Source: Amycolatopsis orientalis DSM 40040 = KCTC 9412
GTDB taxonomy: Bacteria > Actinomycetota > Actinomycetes > Mycobacteriales > Pseudonocardiaceae
Reading direction: 5' to 3'
NCBI RefSeq assembly: GCF_000478275.1
Contig: NZ_ASJB01000083.1
Coordinates: forward strand, 248,001 to 312,000
DNA length: 64,000 nucleotides
Part shown: positions 41,139-50,543 of the stretch, one piece after another
Layout: each line of letters begins with the position of its first letter
Position numbering within the stretch: the stretch's first letter is position 1
Notes under the pieces: generated by a model
Told to the model about the DNA's origin: nothing
Databases searched by the model: none
What the model saw: only the letters and a program-made list of their open reading frames with translations
Position numbers and translations under genes: made by a program

Positions 41139-42676
41139 CGCCGGGCTCGCTCAACGCCCGCCGCCGCGAGCGGGAACTCGCGGCACTGGACGGCGGGGAG
41201 CGGGTCGACCTGGCGGTGGTCGGCGGCGGCGTCACCGGCGCGGGGATCGCGCTGGACGCGGCCGCGCGCGGGCTCTCGGTGGCCCTGATCGAGGCGTACG
41301 ACCTGGCGTACGGGACGTCGCGATGGTCGAGCAAGCTGGTCCACGGCGGACTTCGCTACCTCGCCAAGGGCGACCTGGCGCTGGCGCACGAAAGCGCCGT
41401 CGAGCGCGGGATACTGATGACCCGCACCGCGCCGCATCTCACCCGGGCGATCCCGCAGCTGTTCCCCATGTACCGCAAGACCTCCCGCGGCCAGCAGGCG
41501 TTCATCATGACCGGCCTGGTCGCGGGCGACGGTCTCCGCCGCGCGGCCGGGACCCCCGCGTCGGTGCTGCCGAGGCCGCGGTCGATCCCGGCCGCGGAGG
41601 CGCTCGCGCTCGCCCCCGGCCTGTCGCCCCAAGGCCTTCGCGGCGCGCTGCTGGCTTACGACGGCGCGCTGACCGACGACGCGCGGCTCGTGGTGAGCCT
41701 GGCGCGCACGGCGGCGTCACGTGGCGCGAAGATCCTGACGAGGGTCGAAGCACTGCGGCTCGACGCCGGTTCGGTGCTGGCCAGGGACAGGCTCACCGGC
41801 CGGGAAGTGGAGATCCACGCCGGTCAGGTGATCAACGCGACCGGCGTCTGGGCCGGTGAACTGGCGGAGTCGGTACGGCTGCGGCCGTCCCGGGGCTCCC
41901 ATCTCATCCTGGCTTCGGGGGCGGCGGCGATCGGCGCGACGTCGGTCAACGTACCGGTCCCCGGCGAGAACAACCGGTTCGTCTTCCTGCTGCCGCAACC
42001 GGATGGCCACGTCTTCGTCGGCGTCACCGACGAACCGATCGACGGCCCGATCCCGCGGGTGCCGTCCGTGCCGGAGTCCGATGTGGACTTCCTGCTCGAA
42101 GTGGCGTCGACGGCGTTCACCCGTCCGCTGACCCGCGCCGACGTCGCCGGTTCGTTCGCCGGGCTGCGGCCGCTGGTCGAAGGCGACGGCGGGCGCAGCG
42201 CGGATCTCTCGCGCAAGCACGCGGTGGTGACCGGCGCCGACGGCGTGCTCACCGTCGTCGGCGGCAAGCTGACGACGTACCGGAAGATGGCCGAGGACGC
42301 CGTCGACGCCGCGTTGAAGCGCTCCGGGCTCCACGCCGGGCCCTCGACCACGTCCCGGCTTCCCCTGCTGGGCGCGGCACCGCGGAGTCGCCTGTCCACT
42401 GTGGAGGCTCCGGCCCGGCTCGTCGCGAAGTACGGCACCGAGGCGCCCCGGATCGCGGCCCTCGGCGAGGTCGACCCGGAACTGGGCCTGCCCGTGTCCG
42501 AGCACACCGACATCAGCGCGGCCGAGGTCGTCTGGGCCGTGCGGCACGAAGGCGCTCTCGACGTCGAGGACGTTCTGGAGCGCCGGACGCGGCTCGGCCT
42601 GGTCGCTGCGGACGCCGAGGCCGCCCGGTCCCGCGTCCAGGAACTTGTCGACAAGTCGCTCGCCGGCCTCACCTGA
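41135..42676 (+). CDS. glpD: FAD-dependent glycerol-3-phosphate dehydrogenase
   Basis: A 513-residue GlpD. FAD-binding VVGGGVTGAGIALDAAARG lies near residues 28-46, followed by the family signature SSKLVHGGLRYLAKGDLALA near 65-84, the oxidase core with NATGVWAGEL and GSHLILASG, and the C-terminal domain with GVLTVVGGKLTTYRKMAEDA near 370-389. It oxidises glycerol-3-phosphate to DHAP at the membrane. GTG 41135 overlaps the TetR stop. One TCCACTGTGGA site is at 42395-42405 (codons for STVE). The gene order flavoprotein/TetR/glpD matches Rv2251/Rv2250c/Rv2249c of M. tuberculosis as I recall it. Confidence 0.92.
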   Translation: MTPGSLNARRRERELAALDGGERVDLAVVGGGVTGAGIALDAAARGLSVALIEAYDLAYGTSRWSSKLVHGGLRYLAKGDLALAHESAVERGILMTRTAPHLTRAIPQLFPMYRKTSRGQQAFIMTGLVAGDGLRRAAGTPASVLPRPRSIPAAEALALAPGLSPQGLRGALLAYDGALTDDARLVVSLARTAASRGAKILTRVEALRLDAGSVLARDRLTGREVEIHAGQVINATGVWAGELAESVRLRPSRGSHLILASGAAAIGATSVNVPVPGENNRFVFLLPQPDGHVFVGVTDEPIDGPIPRVPSVPESDVDFLLEVASTAFTRPLTRADVAGSFAGLRPLVEGDGGRSADLSRKHAVVTGADGVLTVVGGKLTTYRKMAEDAVDAALKRSGLHAGPSTTSRLPLLGAAPRSRLSTVEAPARLVAKYGTEAPRIAALGEVDPELGLPVSEHTDISAAEVVWAVRHEGALDVEDVLERRTRLGLVAADAEAARSRVQELVDKSLAGLT

Positions 42677-42702
42677 CCCACGCTCAGCCCACCAACCGCA
42701 CT

Positions 42703-42859
42703 CGCGTTTAGCCCGCTAACTGCGGGCCGGGCTGGGCCCCTGCGGTCGCGTTTAGCCCGCTAACTGCGGGCCGGGGTGCGCCGCCGCACTCGCGTTTAGC
42801 CCGCTAACTGCGGGTAGGGGGTGGGTCACCGCGGTCGCGTTTAGGCCGCTAAATGCGGG
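42703..42859. repeat. Four tandem units of CGCGTTTAGCCCGCTAACTG
   Basis: Units begin at 42703, 42747, 42791 and 42836 (spacing 44, 44, 45). The first three have identical 24-base cores; the fourth differs (TAGGCCGCTAAATG), which makes it a better dyad. Each core is itself a weak palindrome. Spacers differ, so this is not CRISPR. The block fills most of the 235-bp gap 42677-42911 between glpD and the XRE gene; one complement copy is at 9187-9208. The last 50 bp (TTTTTGCAAC at 42892) probably hold the XRE promoter. Confidence 0.8.
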
Positions 42860-42911
42860 TCGGGTGTTCCCCAGCTTGACGAGTCGTTGGGTTTTTGCAA
42901 CAGTATGTTCT

Positions 42912-43181
42912 ATGAGCCCGGTCAGACGCGGCAAAGAGCTGCCGATCTACAACCGGCTCCCGGTGCTCCGGGCGGAGCGCGGACTGAGCAGGGCCGCCCT
43001 CGCGGCGGCCGTCGAGGTCAACCCACAGACCATCGGCGCGCTCGAACGAGGGGACCACTACCCGAGTCTGGACCTGGCGTTCCGCATCTGCGCGGTGTTC
43101 GACCTCCCGGTCGAGGCCGTGTTCAGCCGGGAACCGTTCACACCACTGTCCACTCAGGTCTACCGGGAGGGGGGAACATGA
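42912..43181 (+). CDS. XRE-family regulator of the membrane protein/ABC operon
   Basis: An 89-residue YozG-like XRE protein: NRLPVLRAERGLSRAALAAA, VEVNPQTIGALERGDHYPSL (recognition helix) and a final IRCAVFDLPVEAVF-like stretch reading ICAVFDLPVEAVFS. Small proteins like this usually precede genes for membrane proteins or exporters and repress them. The ATG at 42912 has no clear ribosome site and is close to a likely promoter, so translation may be leaderless. Its stop overlaps the next start (ATGA), making it the first gene of a six-gene overlapping operon. Confidence 0.88.
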   Translation: MSPVRRGKELPIYNRLPVLRAERGLSRAALAAAVEVNPQTIGALERGDHYPSLDLAFRICAVFDLPVEAVFSREPFTPLSTQVYREGGT

Positions 43182-43732
43182 GCGGGAAGCGAGGAGTCCT
43201 CGCGGCCTACTGGGAACGACAGCAGGAGCGCTGGGAGGAGGTGGAACGCAGACGCGCCCGGCGGCTGCCGACCTGGCGCACCCGCAAGCGCCGCCGGACC
43301 TTGAGCGTGTTCGTGCTGCTCGGCGACCTGATCCTGATCGCCGGCGCGGCACTGTTCCATCGGCAACCCGAAACCTACTTCGTCGTGGCCTGGTTCGGTG
43401 GCGCGGCGATCGCCGGTCTCGCCCAGTACCTCCTGCGGATCCTCACCGGCAAGATGAGCGGCGGGTTCTCGATCCGGCTCGACGAGCGCGAGCGGGAATG
43501 GCGCCACCGCGTCACCTTCGCCAGCTACCAGATCCTGGTCGCCCTGATGTTCGTCTCCGTGGTGTACGGGCTGATCATCTCCGGCACCGAGGACGGCGGC
43601 GCGCGCGGCGCGATGATGGGCTGCGCGCTGCTGGTCACCGGAACCACGTTCTCCAGCGTCATCCTCGGCTGGACCCTGCCCGACGATGACCCCGAAGACT
43701 TCACCGAATTCGACGAGGGGAGCCTCGCGTGA
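43178..43732 (+). CDS. Membrane protein with LDERE motif (DUF2178-like), paralogue 1
   Basis: A 184-residue protein with a basic N-terminus (about 40 residues, ERRRARRLPTWRTRKRRR) and four membrane helices at about 42-60, 69-87, 116-137 and 147-168. Between helices 2 and 3 lies FSIRLDEREREWRHRV, the conserved motif of DUF2178-type proteins that commonly follow small XRE regulators. The tail is acidic (LPDDDPEDFTEFDEG). GGGAGGGGGG precedes the ATG. The following gene encodes a shorter relative with the same motif and the same LPDDDPEDF tail, so the pair arose by duplication. Function is unknown, perhaps an accessory of the exporter. Confidence 0.75.
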   Translation: MSGKRGVLAAYWERQQERWEEVERRRARRLPTWRTRKRRRTLSVFVLLGDLILIAGAALFHRQPETYFVVAWFGGAAIAGLAQYLLRILTGKMSGGFSIRLDEREREWRHRVTFASYQILVALMFVSVVYGLIISGTEDGGARGAMMGCALLVTGTTFSSVILGWTLPDDDPEDFTEFDEGSLA

Positions 43733-44184
43733 CCGTCACCAGGACGCGGTCGGACCGCCGTCGCCTCGCCGTCTCCGCCGTGATCGGCCATTTCGTCGTG
43801 ATCGCCGGGGCGGCCCTGCTCCGCGAACCGACGCTGTGGTTCGCCGTCGGCCTGATGGGGCCGGGACTGGTTCTCTGCGTCGGCACCGCGGCGGTCCTGC
43901 GCAAGGCCGTCGGCAGACCCGGTTCCGCGGCGGGCGACCTCGACGAACGGGAACTGCTCTTGCGTGACAGGGCGCATTACAGCGCCTTCCAAGGGATCTG
44001 CCTCCTGATGGTGGTGGACCTCGGTTACGGGCTTTACGCGGCCGGGCAACCGGATGCCGGTTCCCTGCTGGCCGCGATGACGGCGGCGTTACTCGTCTTC
44101 GGGACGTCGCTGCCGGCGCTCTGGCTCGCCTGGAAGCTGCCGGACGACGATCCCGAAGACTTCGAGGGGGTGGCTCCGGCGTGA
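43729..44184 (+). CDS. Membrane protein with LDERE motif, paralogue 2
   Basis: A 151-residue protein with four hydrophobic segments (about 14-31, 36-56, 86-106 and 112-135). It carries LDERELLLRDRAHYSAFQ between helices 2 and 3 and ends LPDDDPEDFEG, both shared with the preceding gene, but it lacks the long basic N-terminus. GTG 43729 overlaps the previous stop by four bases. Codon 121 (44089-44091) is a rare TTA leucine codon. Function is unknown; the two paralogues may form a heteromeric membrane complex. Confidence 0.72.
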   Translation: MTVTRTRSDRRRLAVSAVIGHFVVIAGAALLREPTLWFAVGLMGPGLVLCVGTAAVLRKAVGRPGSAAGDLDERELLLRDRAHYSAFQGICLLMVVDLGYGLYAAGQPDAGSLLAAMTAALLVFGTSLPALWLAWKLPDDDPEDFEGVAPA

Positions 44185-44411
44185 CCGGGGACAAGAAGCG
44201 TTACAAGGTGTCAGTCGGCGTGGTCGCCGTCGCGCTGGTGGCGGGCGGGGTCCTCGCCGGCGCGAGCCGGGCGGTCCTGGTCTACCGGGCCACCTCGGTG
44301 GTGAACAACGTCAAGCTGGACGGTCTGTTCCAGCGCAACCGCACGGTTACCGGCGTCCATCGGGGAATCACGGCGCTGGTGCGGTATTTCGAGGAGGGGA
44401 AATGGAAATGA
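44181..44411 (+). CDS. Small single-pass membrane protein
   Basis: A 76-residue protein: short basic start MTGDKKRYK, one hydrophobic helix at about residues 10-33 (VSVGVVAVALVAGGVLAGAS), and an external or periplasmic part of about 40 residues that is basic and ends VRYFEEGKWK. There is no lipobox. GTG 44181 and its stop overlap both neighbours, so it belongs firmly to the operon. It has no recognised family; it could be an exporter accessory or a substrate-like membrane peptide. Confidence 0.6.
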   Translation: MTGDKKRYKVSVGVVAVALVAGGVLAGASRAVLVYRATSVVNNVKLDGLFQRNRTVTGVHRGITALVRYFEEGKWK

Positions 44412-45334
44412 GCGAGGGGAAACTGGAGATCGACCGGATCTCCAAGCGTTACGGCGCGAAGGTCGCGCTGGACGAGGTGAGCTTCGAGGTCCAGCCCGGT
44501 GAGCTGTTCGGTTTCGTCGGCAGCAACGGGGCAGGCAAGACGACCACGATGCGGATCGTCCTGGGGGTACTGGCCGCCGATTCCGGGCAGGTGCGGTTCG
44601 GCGGGGCGCCGATCACCCACGAGACCCGCACGCATATCGGGTACATGCCGGAGGAACGCGGGCTGTACCCGAAGATGAAGGTGCTGGAACAGCTGGTCTA
44701 CCTCGCGGAGCTGCACGGGATGTCGGCCAACGACGCCCACCGCAGCGCGGAGAACTGGATCGCCAGGCTCGGGCTGACCGAACGCCGCAAGGACGAGGTC
44801 CAGAAACTCAGTCTCGGCAACCAGCAGCGGGTGCAGCTGGCGGCCGCGCTGGTGCACGACCCGAAGGTGCTCGTGCTCGACGAACCGTTCTCCGGCCTCG
44901 ACCCGCTGGCCGTGGACGTGATGAGCGGTGTCCTGCGCGAGAAGGCCGCGACCGGGGTACCGGTGGTGTTCTCCAGTCACCAGCTGGATCTGGTCGAGCG
45001 GCTGTGCGATCGGGTCGGCATCATCCGAAGTGGACGGATGGTCGCCTCCGGCGCCGTCGCGGACCTGACGGCGGACGCGGGCAACGGTCTCGTCGTCACC
45101 GCGCCCGGGGCCGCACCCGGCTGGGCTTCGGCCGTCCCCGGTGTCCGGACGGTCGAACAGCACGGCCCGACCACGATCCTCGAACTCGAAGACCACGCCG
45201 ACGACCAGGCCGTGCTCGCCGCGGCGCTGGCCACCGGGCCGGTCACCGAATTCACCAAACGCAGGCGTTCGCTGACCGAGCTGTTCCGCGACGCCGTCGC
45301 CGAGAAGCCCGCGGCACAAGGAGTTTCCGCATGA
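44408..45334 (+). CDS. ABC exporter ATP-binding protein (NatA-like)
   Basis: A 308-residue ABC ATPase: Walker A GSNGAGKTTT near residues 38-47, Q-loop region YMPEERGLYPKM, signature LSLGNQQRVQLAAAL near 135-149, Walker B VLVLDEPFSGLD near 156-167 and H-loop SSHQLDLVE. The PEERGLYPKM stretch and the C-terminal extension are typical of ABC-2 exporters of the NatA group. The start is ATG 44408, eight bases after GAGGGG; ATG 44402 is too close to it. It pairs with the permease encoded next (ATGA overlap). Confidence 0.92.
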   Translation: MSEGKLEIDRISKRYGAKVALDEVSFEVQPGELFGFVGSNGAGKTTTMRIVLGVLAADSGQVRFGGAPITHETRTHIGYMPEERGLYPKMKVLEQLVYLAELHGMSANDAHRSAENWIARLGLTERRKDEVQKLSLGNQQRVQLAAALVHDPKVLVLDEPFSGLDPLAVDVMSGVLREKAATGVPVVFSSHQLDLVERLCDRVGIIRSGRMVASGAVADLTADAGNGLVVTAPGAAPGWASAVPGVRTVEQHGPTTILELEDHADDQAVLAAALATGPVTEFTKRRRSLTELFRDAVAEKPAAQGVSA

Positions 45335-46521
45335 ACACCGTCTCCTCTTGGCGCGCGGTCTGGCTCATCGCCAAACGCGAGCTGAACACCCGCCTGCGCA
45401 CCAGGTCCTTCGTGATCGGCACCGCCGTGCTGCTGGTCATGCTGATGGGCTACGTCCTGCTGCAGTCCACGCTGATGAGCAACGAGGACAAGAGCAAGAT
45501 CGGGCTCACCGGCCAGGCCACCGGGATCGCGCAACAGCTGCAGACGGCGGGCGCGGCACTCGGCGAGAAGATCGAGACCGTCACGGTCGCCGACCCGGCG
45601 CAGGGCCGGTCGCAGGTCGAGAGCGGTGACCTCGACGCGCTGGTGTCCGGCAACGCCACCGAGCTGAAGGTGCTCGTCAAGTCCGAATTGGACAACAAGC
45701 TCCGCACCGTGCTGAACGGCGTTTCGCAGCAGGAAGTGCTGAACGGCATCCTTTCCGAAGCCCAGAAGTCGCCCGAGCAGGTGATGCGCACGGTCCAGCA
45801 GACCCAGGTCGAGGTCGACTCGGTCAAACCGCCGGATCCGGAGAAGGCCCAGCGGATGGTGATCGGGCTGATCGTGGCCGTCCTGCTGTACATGAGCATC
45901 GTGACCTACGGGACGCTCGTGGCACAGGGTGTGGTCGAGGAGAAGGCCAGCCGGGTCGTGGAGATCCTGCTGTCCACCGTGCGGCCGTGGCATCTGTTGC
46001 TGGGCAAGGTGATCGGGCTCGGCCTGGTCGGGCTGGCCCAGCTGGTGATCATCGGCGGCGCCGGGTTGATCGTCGCGTCGGCGACCGACGTCCTGACGCT
46101 GTCGGGGGTCGCGACGAGCGCGCTGCTGTGGGGCGTGGCCTGGTACCTGCTCGGCTTCCTGTTGTACGCCACCGTTTACGGCGCGATGGGCTCGCTGGTC
46201 TCCCGCCAGGAGGACACGCAGTCGGTCATCGGCCCGGTCAACATCGTGCTGATCCTCGGGTTCATCGTCGGGTTCAACCTGCTGGCGCAGGCGCCGGACG
46301 GGACGGGGACGAAGGTGCTTTCCCTGGTGCCGCTGCTGGCCCCGGTGCTGATGCCCGCGCGGATCGCGGCCGGGACCGTGGAGGTGTGGGAGATCGCGCT
46401 GTCGCTGGGCCTGACCGTGGGCGCCATCGCCCTGTTCACCTGGCTGGGCGCGCGGATCTACCAGAACAGTGTCCTGCGGGTCGGCAGCCGGATCAAGCTG
46501 ACCGAGGCCCTTCGCGGCTGA
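45331..46521 (+). CDS. ABC-2 exporter permease (NatB-like)
   Basis: A 396-residue permease. The first helix is at about 25-48 (SFVIGTAVLLVMLMGYVLLQ), then an extracytoplasmic domain of about 130 residues, then five to six helices from about 176 on, with EEKASRVVEILLSTVRPWHLLLGK (about 209-232) marking the ABC-2 coupling region. This is the NatB layout. With the NatA-like ATPase it would export a small cation, peptide or lipid; the cargo is unknown. A perfect 27-bp palindrome right after the stop terminates the operon. Confidence 0.9.
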   Translation: MNTVSSWRAVWLIAKRELNTRLRTRSFVIGTAVLLVMLMGYVLLQSTLMSNEDKSKIGLTGQATGIAQQLQTAGAALGEKIETVTVADPAQGRSQVESGDLDALVSGNATELKVLVKSELDNKLRTVLNGVSQQEVLNGILSEAQKSPEQVMRTVQQTQVEVDSVKPPDPEKAQRMVIGLIVAVLLYMSIVTYGTLVAQGVVEEKASRVVEILLSTVRPWHLLLGKVIGLGLVGLAQLVIIGGAGLIVASATDVLTLSGVATSALLWGVAWYLLGFLLYATVYGAMGSLVSRQEDTQSVIGPVNIVLILGFIVGFNLLAQAPDGTGTKVLSLVPLLAPVLMPARIAAGTVEVWEIALSLGLTVGAIALFTWLGARIYQNSVLRVGSRIKLTEALRG

Positions 46522-46528
46522 CCGCTTT

Positions 46529-46583
46529 GCGCGTGAAGGCCTCCTTCCCTCGGCTGAGCCGAGGGAAGGAGGCCTTCACGCGC
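46529..46583. terminator. Perfect 27-bp palindrome between the ABC operon and phr
   Basis: The arm beginning GCGCGTGAAGGCCTCCTTCC (46529-46555) and its exact complement (46557-46583) meet around one base. It sits between convergent genes, eight bases after the permease stop and four before the photolyase stop. The GTGAAGG/CCTTCAC ends relate it to the other TGAAGG repeats. It is a strong two-way terminator candidate. Confidence 0.85.
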
Positions 46584-46586
46584 GTT

Positions 46587-47936
46587 TCAGGATCCTTTGA
46601 TGGCGCCGTAGCGCTCCAAGGCGACCTGACGTTCGTGGGCGTGGTCGACCATGGGTGCGGGATAGCCTTTGACGTCCTGCGGTTTGTGCACGGCTTTTCC
46701 TTGCACAGTGCCGAGTTCGGGGACATAACGGCGGACGTAGTCGCCGGAGGGGTCGAACTTCTCCCCCTGCGTGGTCGGGTTGAAGATCCGGAAGTACGGT
46801 GCCGCGTCGGTGCCACTGCCGGCGACCCACTGCCAGTTCAGCTGGTTCGACGCGAGATCGCCGTCCACCAGATGCTTCATGAAATGCCGGGCGCCGAGCC
46901 ACCACGGCAGATGCAGATCCTTGACCAGGAAACTCGCCACGATCATCCGGACGCGGTTGTGCATCCAGCCCTCGGCGAGCAGCTGCCGCATCCCGGCGTC
47001 GACGATCGGGAATCCGGTTCGTCCCTCGCACCACCGTTGGAAGGCTTCGTCGTCCTTCTCGTATTCGATGGCGTCGAACCGGGAATCGTAGTTCTTCCGC
47101 GCGGTTTCGGGGCGATGCCACAGAACGTCGGCGTGGAACTCGCGCCAGGCGAACTCGCCGCGCAACGCCTTCGCGCCCGCCCCCTCGTTACCGGCGATGT
47201 CCGCCAGGAGCGTGCGCGGATGGACGCAACCCCAGCGCAGGTACGGTGAAAGCCTTGTCGTACCAGGGCGATCGGGTCGGTCGCGATCCTCGTCGTAGGT
47301 CTCCAGGCCGTCGTCCAGGAACTCGTGCCAGCGCTTGAGCGCGGCCTTCTCGCCGGGCTCCGGCAGCTCCATTCCCTTCAACGACGGCGACTTCGGGAGT
47401 TTCACCGACCGCGGCGGCTCCACCCAGTCCACTATGGACTTCCCGGTGTCGGCGGGCCGCGGCCAGCCGTGACGTGCCCACGCCCGGTAGAACGGGGTGA
47501 ACACGCGATAGGGGTCGCCGTCCGGTTTGGTGATCCGGCCGGGCGTGATCGCGTACGGCGAACCTGTCTCGGTCCACGCGATGTCGTGTTCCGCCAACGC
47601 TTTCGCGACTTCGGCGTCACGGCGGCGACCGTACGGCCCGGTGTCCGCGCTGACGTGTACGGCCGCGGCGCCGATCTCGCGCGCGGCCTTGACGACCTCC
47701 TTGACCGGATCGCCCTTGACGAGCATCAGCCGTCCGCCGAGCTGGTCGTCCAGCGCCTTGAGGCATCCGTGCAGGAACGCGACACGCGGGGCGCCCGAGG
47801 GCTTGAGGAGCGCGTCGTCGAGGACGTACAGCGCGAGGACGTGCTTGCTGTGCTTCGAGGCTTCCAGCAGGGCGGCGTGGTCGCCGAGGCGGAGGTCGCG
47901 GCGGAACCACAGCACTACGGGGGCTTCTCTGGTCAC
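46587..47936 (-). CDS. phr: Deoxyribodipyrimidine photolyase
   Basis: A 449-residue class I photolyase. The N-terminal antenna domain starts APVVLWFRRDLRLGDHAALL; the FAD domain has RLSPYLRWGCVHPRTLLADI near 245-264, GRTGFPIVDAGMRQLLAEGW near 319-338, NRVRMIVASFLVKDLHLPWW and DGDLASNQLNWQWVAGSG. It repairs cyclobutane pyrimidine dimers using light. The start is GTG 47936. The palindrome at 47981-48033 separates it from the upstream citrate synthase gene. Confidence 0.93.
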   Translation of the reverse strand: MTREAPVVLWFRRDLRLGDHAALLEASKHSKHVLALYVLDDALLKPSGAPRVAFLHGCLKALDDQLGGRLMLVKGDPVKEVVKAAREIGAAAVHVSADTGPYGRRRDAEVAKALAEHDIAWTETGSPYAITPGRITKPDGDPYRVFTPFYRAWARHGWPRPADTGKSIVDWVEPPRSVKLPKSPSLKGMELPEPGEKAALKRWHEFLDDGLETYDEDRDRPDRPGTTRLSPYLRWGCVHPRTLLADIAGNEGAGAKALRGEFAWREFHADVLWHRPETARKNYDSRFDAIEYEKDDEAFQRWCEGRTGFPIVDAGMRQLLAEGWMHNRVRMIVASFLVKDLHLPWWLGARHFMKHLVDGDLASNQLNWQWVAGSGTDAAPYFRIFNPTTQGEKFDPSGDYVRRYVPELGTVQGKAVHKPQDVKGYPAPMVDHAHERQVALERYGAIKGS

Positions 47937-47980
47937 CCCGGAAACCCTAAGCGCGGGCTCCGGTCCTCGCACGCCCGGAT

Positions 47981-48033
47981 GCCATGAAAGGTCCTTTCCT
48001 TGCAAATTTTGCAAGGAAAGGACCTTTCATGGC
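47981..48033. terminator. Long palindrome, copy 2 of an exact pair
   Basis: The arms GCCATGAAAGGTCCTTTCCT plus TGCAAA (47981-48006) and their exact complement (48008-48033) surround one T. It is identical in its 47-base core to 22815-22861. It lies 16 bp after the citrate synthase stop and 44 bp upstream of phr, so it is the likely gltA terminator. Confidence 0.82.
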
Positions 48034-48049
48034 GCTTGCCGGAGGGGGA

Positions 48050-49366
<1,317 letters not shown>

Positions 49367-49558
49367 GTAAGTCCCTCTCACGTTCAGCACGGGCCGGCGG
49401 CGCCTGTAGGTTCCACAGGTACGCCCTCTTTCACGCGCGTGACCCATGGCCTCGCTGCACACCGCCCCGCTGGGGTATGAATTCCCCTCCACGCTAGTCG
49501 AGAATGGGGTCACCGCGCAGCGGGTGAGTTGCTCACAACAGCCCCTTTGGGACCAGGT

Positions 49559-50530
49559 TCACACGGCGGATGCCATATCCGCGGCCGTCGGCGGTTCCGC
49601 CCCGCTCCGCGAGACCGTGATCGACGCCGCTTTCGCCGCGAATTCGAGCGCGGAACGCCAGCCGTCGGCGTCGACTGTGGACAGGTCGCGTACTTCGTTC
49701 GAGTACAGCCACGCCAGCAAGGCGCCTTGGACGGTGTCGCCCGCACCGATCGTGTCGACGACGGCGACTCGGCGTGACGGGACCCGCGCGATTTCGCCCG
49801 CCTGTGTGATGACGGACAACCCCTCCGCGCCCCTCGTGAGCACCACGGCGTCGACTCCGCAAGAGGTCCAGACCTTTGCCGCGTCCACCGGATCGGCGCC
49901 CTCGGCGAGCCATTCCGTGTCATCGTCGGAGATCTTGAGCAGCCGGACATGCGGCAGCCAGGACCGGAAGCGGGCCCGGTACGACACCGGGTCGGTGATC
50001 AACGCCTCACGGATGTTCGGGTCGAGGACGGTCAGGACGCCGCGGGCGGATTCGCGGCGCAACACCGTTTCGTACGTGCTCGCACCCGGCTCCAGGACCA
50101 TGCCTAGGGTGCCGAGCGAGAGCGCCGTCACATCTTCCGGCAGCGCGCCGGGATCGCCGACCAGCCTGTCCGCGGTGCCCTCGGTGTAGAAGGTGTACCG
50201 CGCGGAACCCTTCTCGTCGAGGGCGACCACGGCGAGCGTCGTCGGCTCGTTTCCCCGCTGCACCAAGGTGGTCTCGACACCGGAGGCGTGCAGCCGCTCC
50301 ATCAGCGCGACGCCGAACCGGTCGTTCGACACCCGGGAGAAGAAGCCCGTCGGCACACCGAGCCGTCCGGCGGCGAGCGCGACGTTGTACGGACCACCGC
50401 CCATCCGCGGCAGCAGCGCACGCAGCCCACCGTCCACAGTGGAATCCAACGGTTCACCAGGAACGAGGTCGACCAGCGCCTCTCCACCCACCACGATCAC
50501 GGGCGCGATGCTAGCCGAGGCGGTACTCAT
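49559..50530 (-). CDS. PfkB-family sugar kinase (fructokinase-like)
   Basis: A 323-residue ribokinase-fold kinase: VIVVGGEALVDLVPGEPLD near residues 11-29, the substrate glycines in MGGGPYNVALAAGRLG near 43-58 and the ATP/anion-hole signature DTIGAGDTVQGALLAWL near 268-284, with the catalytic Asp in GAGD. It should phosphorylate a sugar such as fructose. It follows the TetR gene by 13 bp on the same strand, an unusual pairing. One TCCACAGTGGA site (50433-50443) lies in codons for STVD, and a near-match TCGACTGTGGA is at 49671-49681. Confidence 0.88.
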   Translation of the reverse strand: MSTASASIAPVIVVGGEALVDLVPGEPLDSTVDGGLRALLPRMGGGPYNVALAAGRLGVPTGFFSRVSNDRFGVALMERLHASGVETTLVQRGNEPTTLAVVALDEKGSARYTFYTEGTADRLVGDPGALPEDVTALSLGTLGMVLEPGASTYETVLRRESARGVLTVLDPNIREALITDPVSYRARFRSWLPHVRLLKISDDDTEWLAEGADPVDAAKVWTSCGVDAVVLTRGAEGLSVITQAGEIARVPSRRVAVVDTIGAGDTVQGALLAWLYSNEVRDLSTVDADGWRSALEFAAKAASITVSRSGAEPPTAADMASAV

Positions 50531-50543
50531 ACCACCAGAATTG

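Noticed and set aside
42703..42859. CRISPR array
   Set aside because: Only four units, the last divergent; spacers are about 20 bases and similar in composition, and no cas genes are present.
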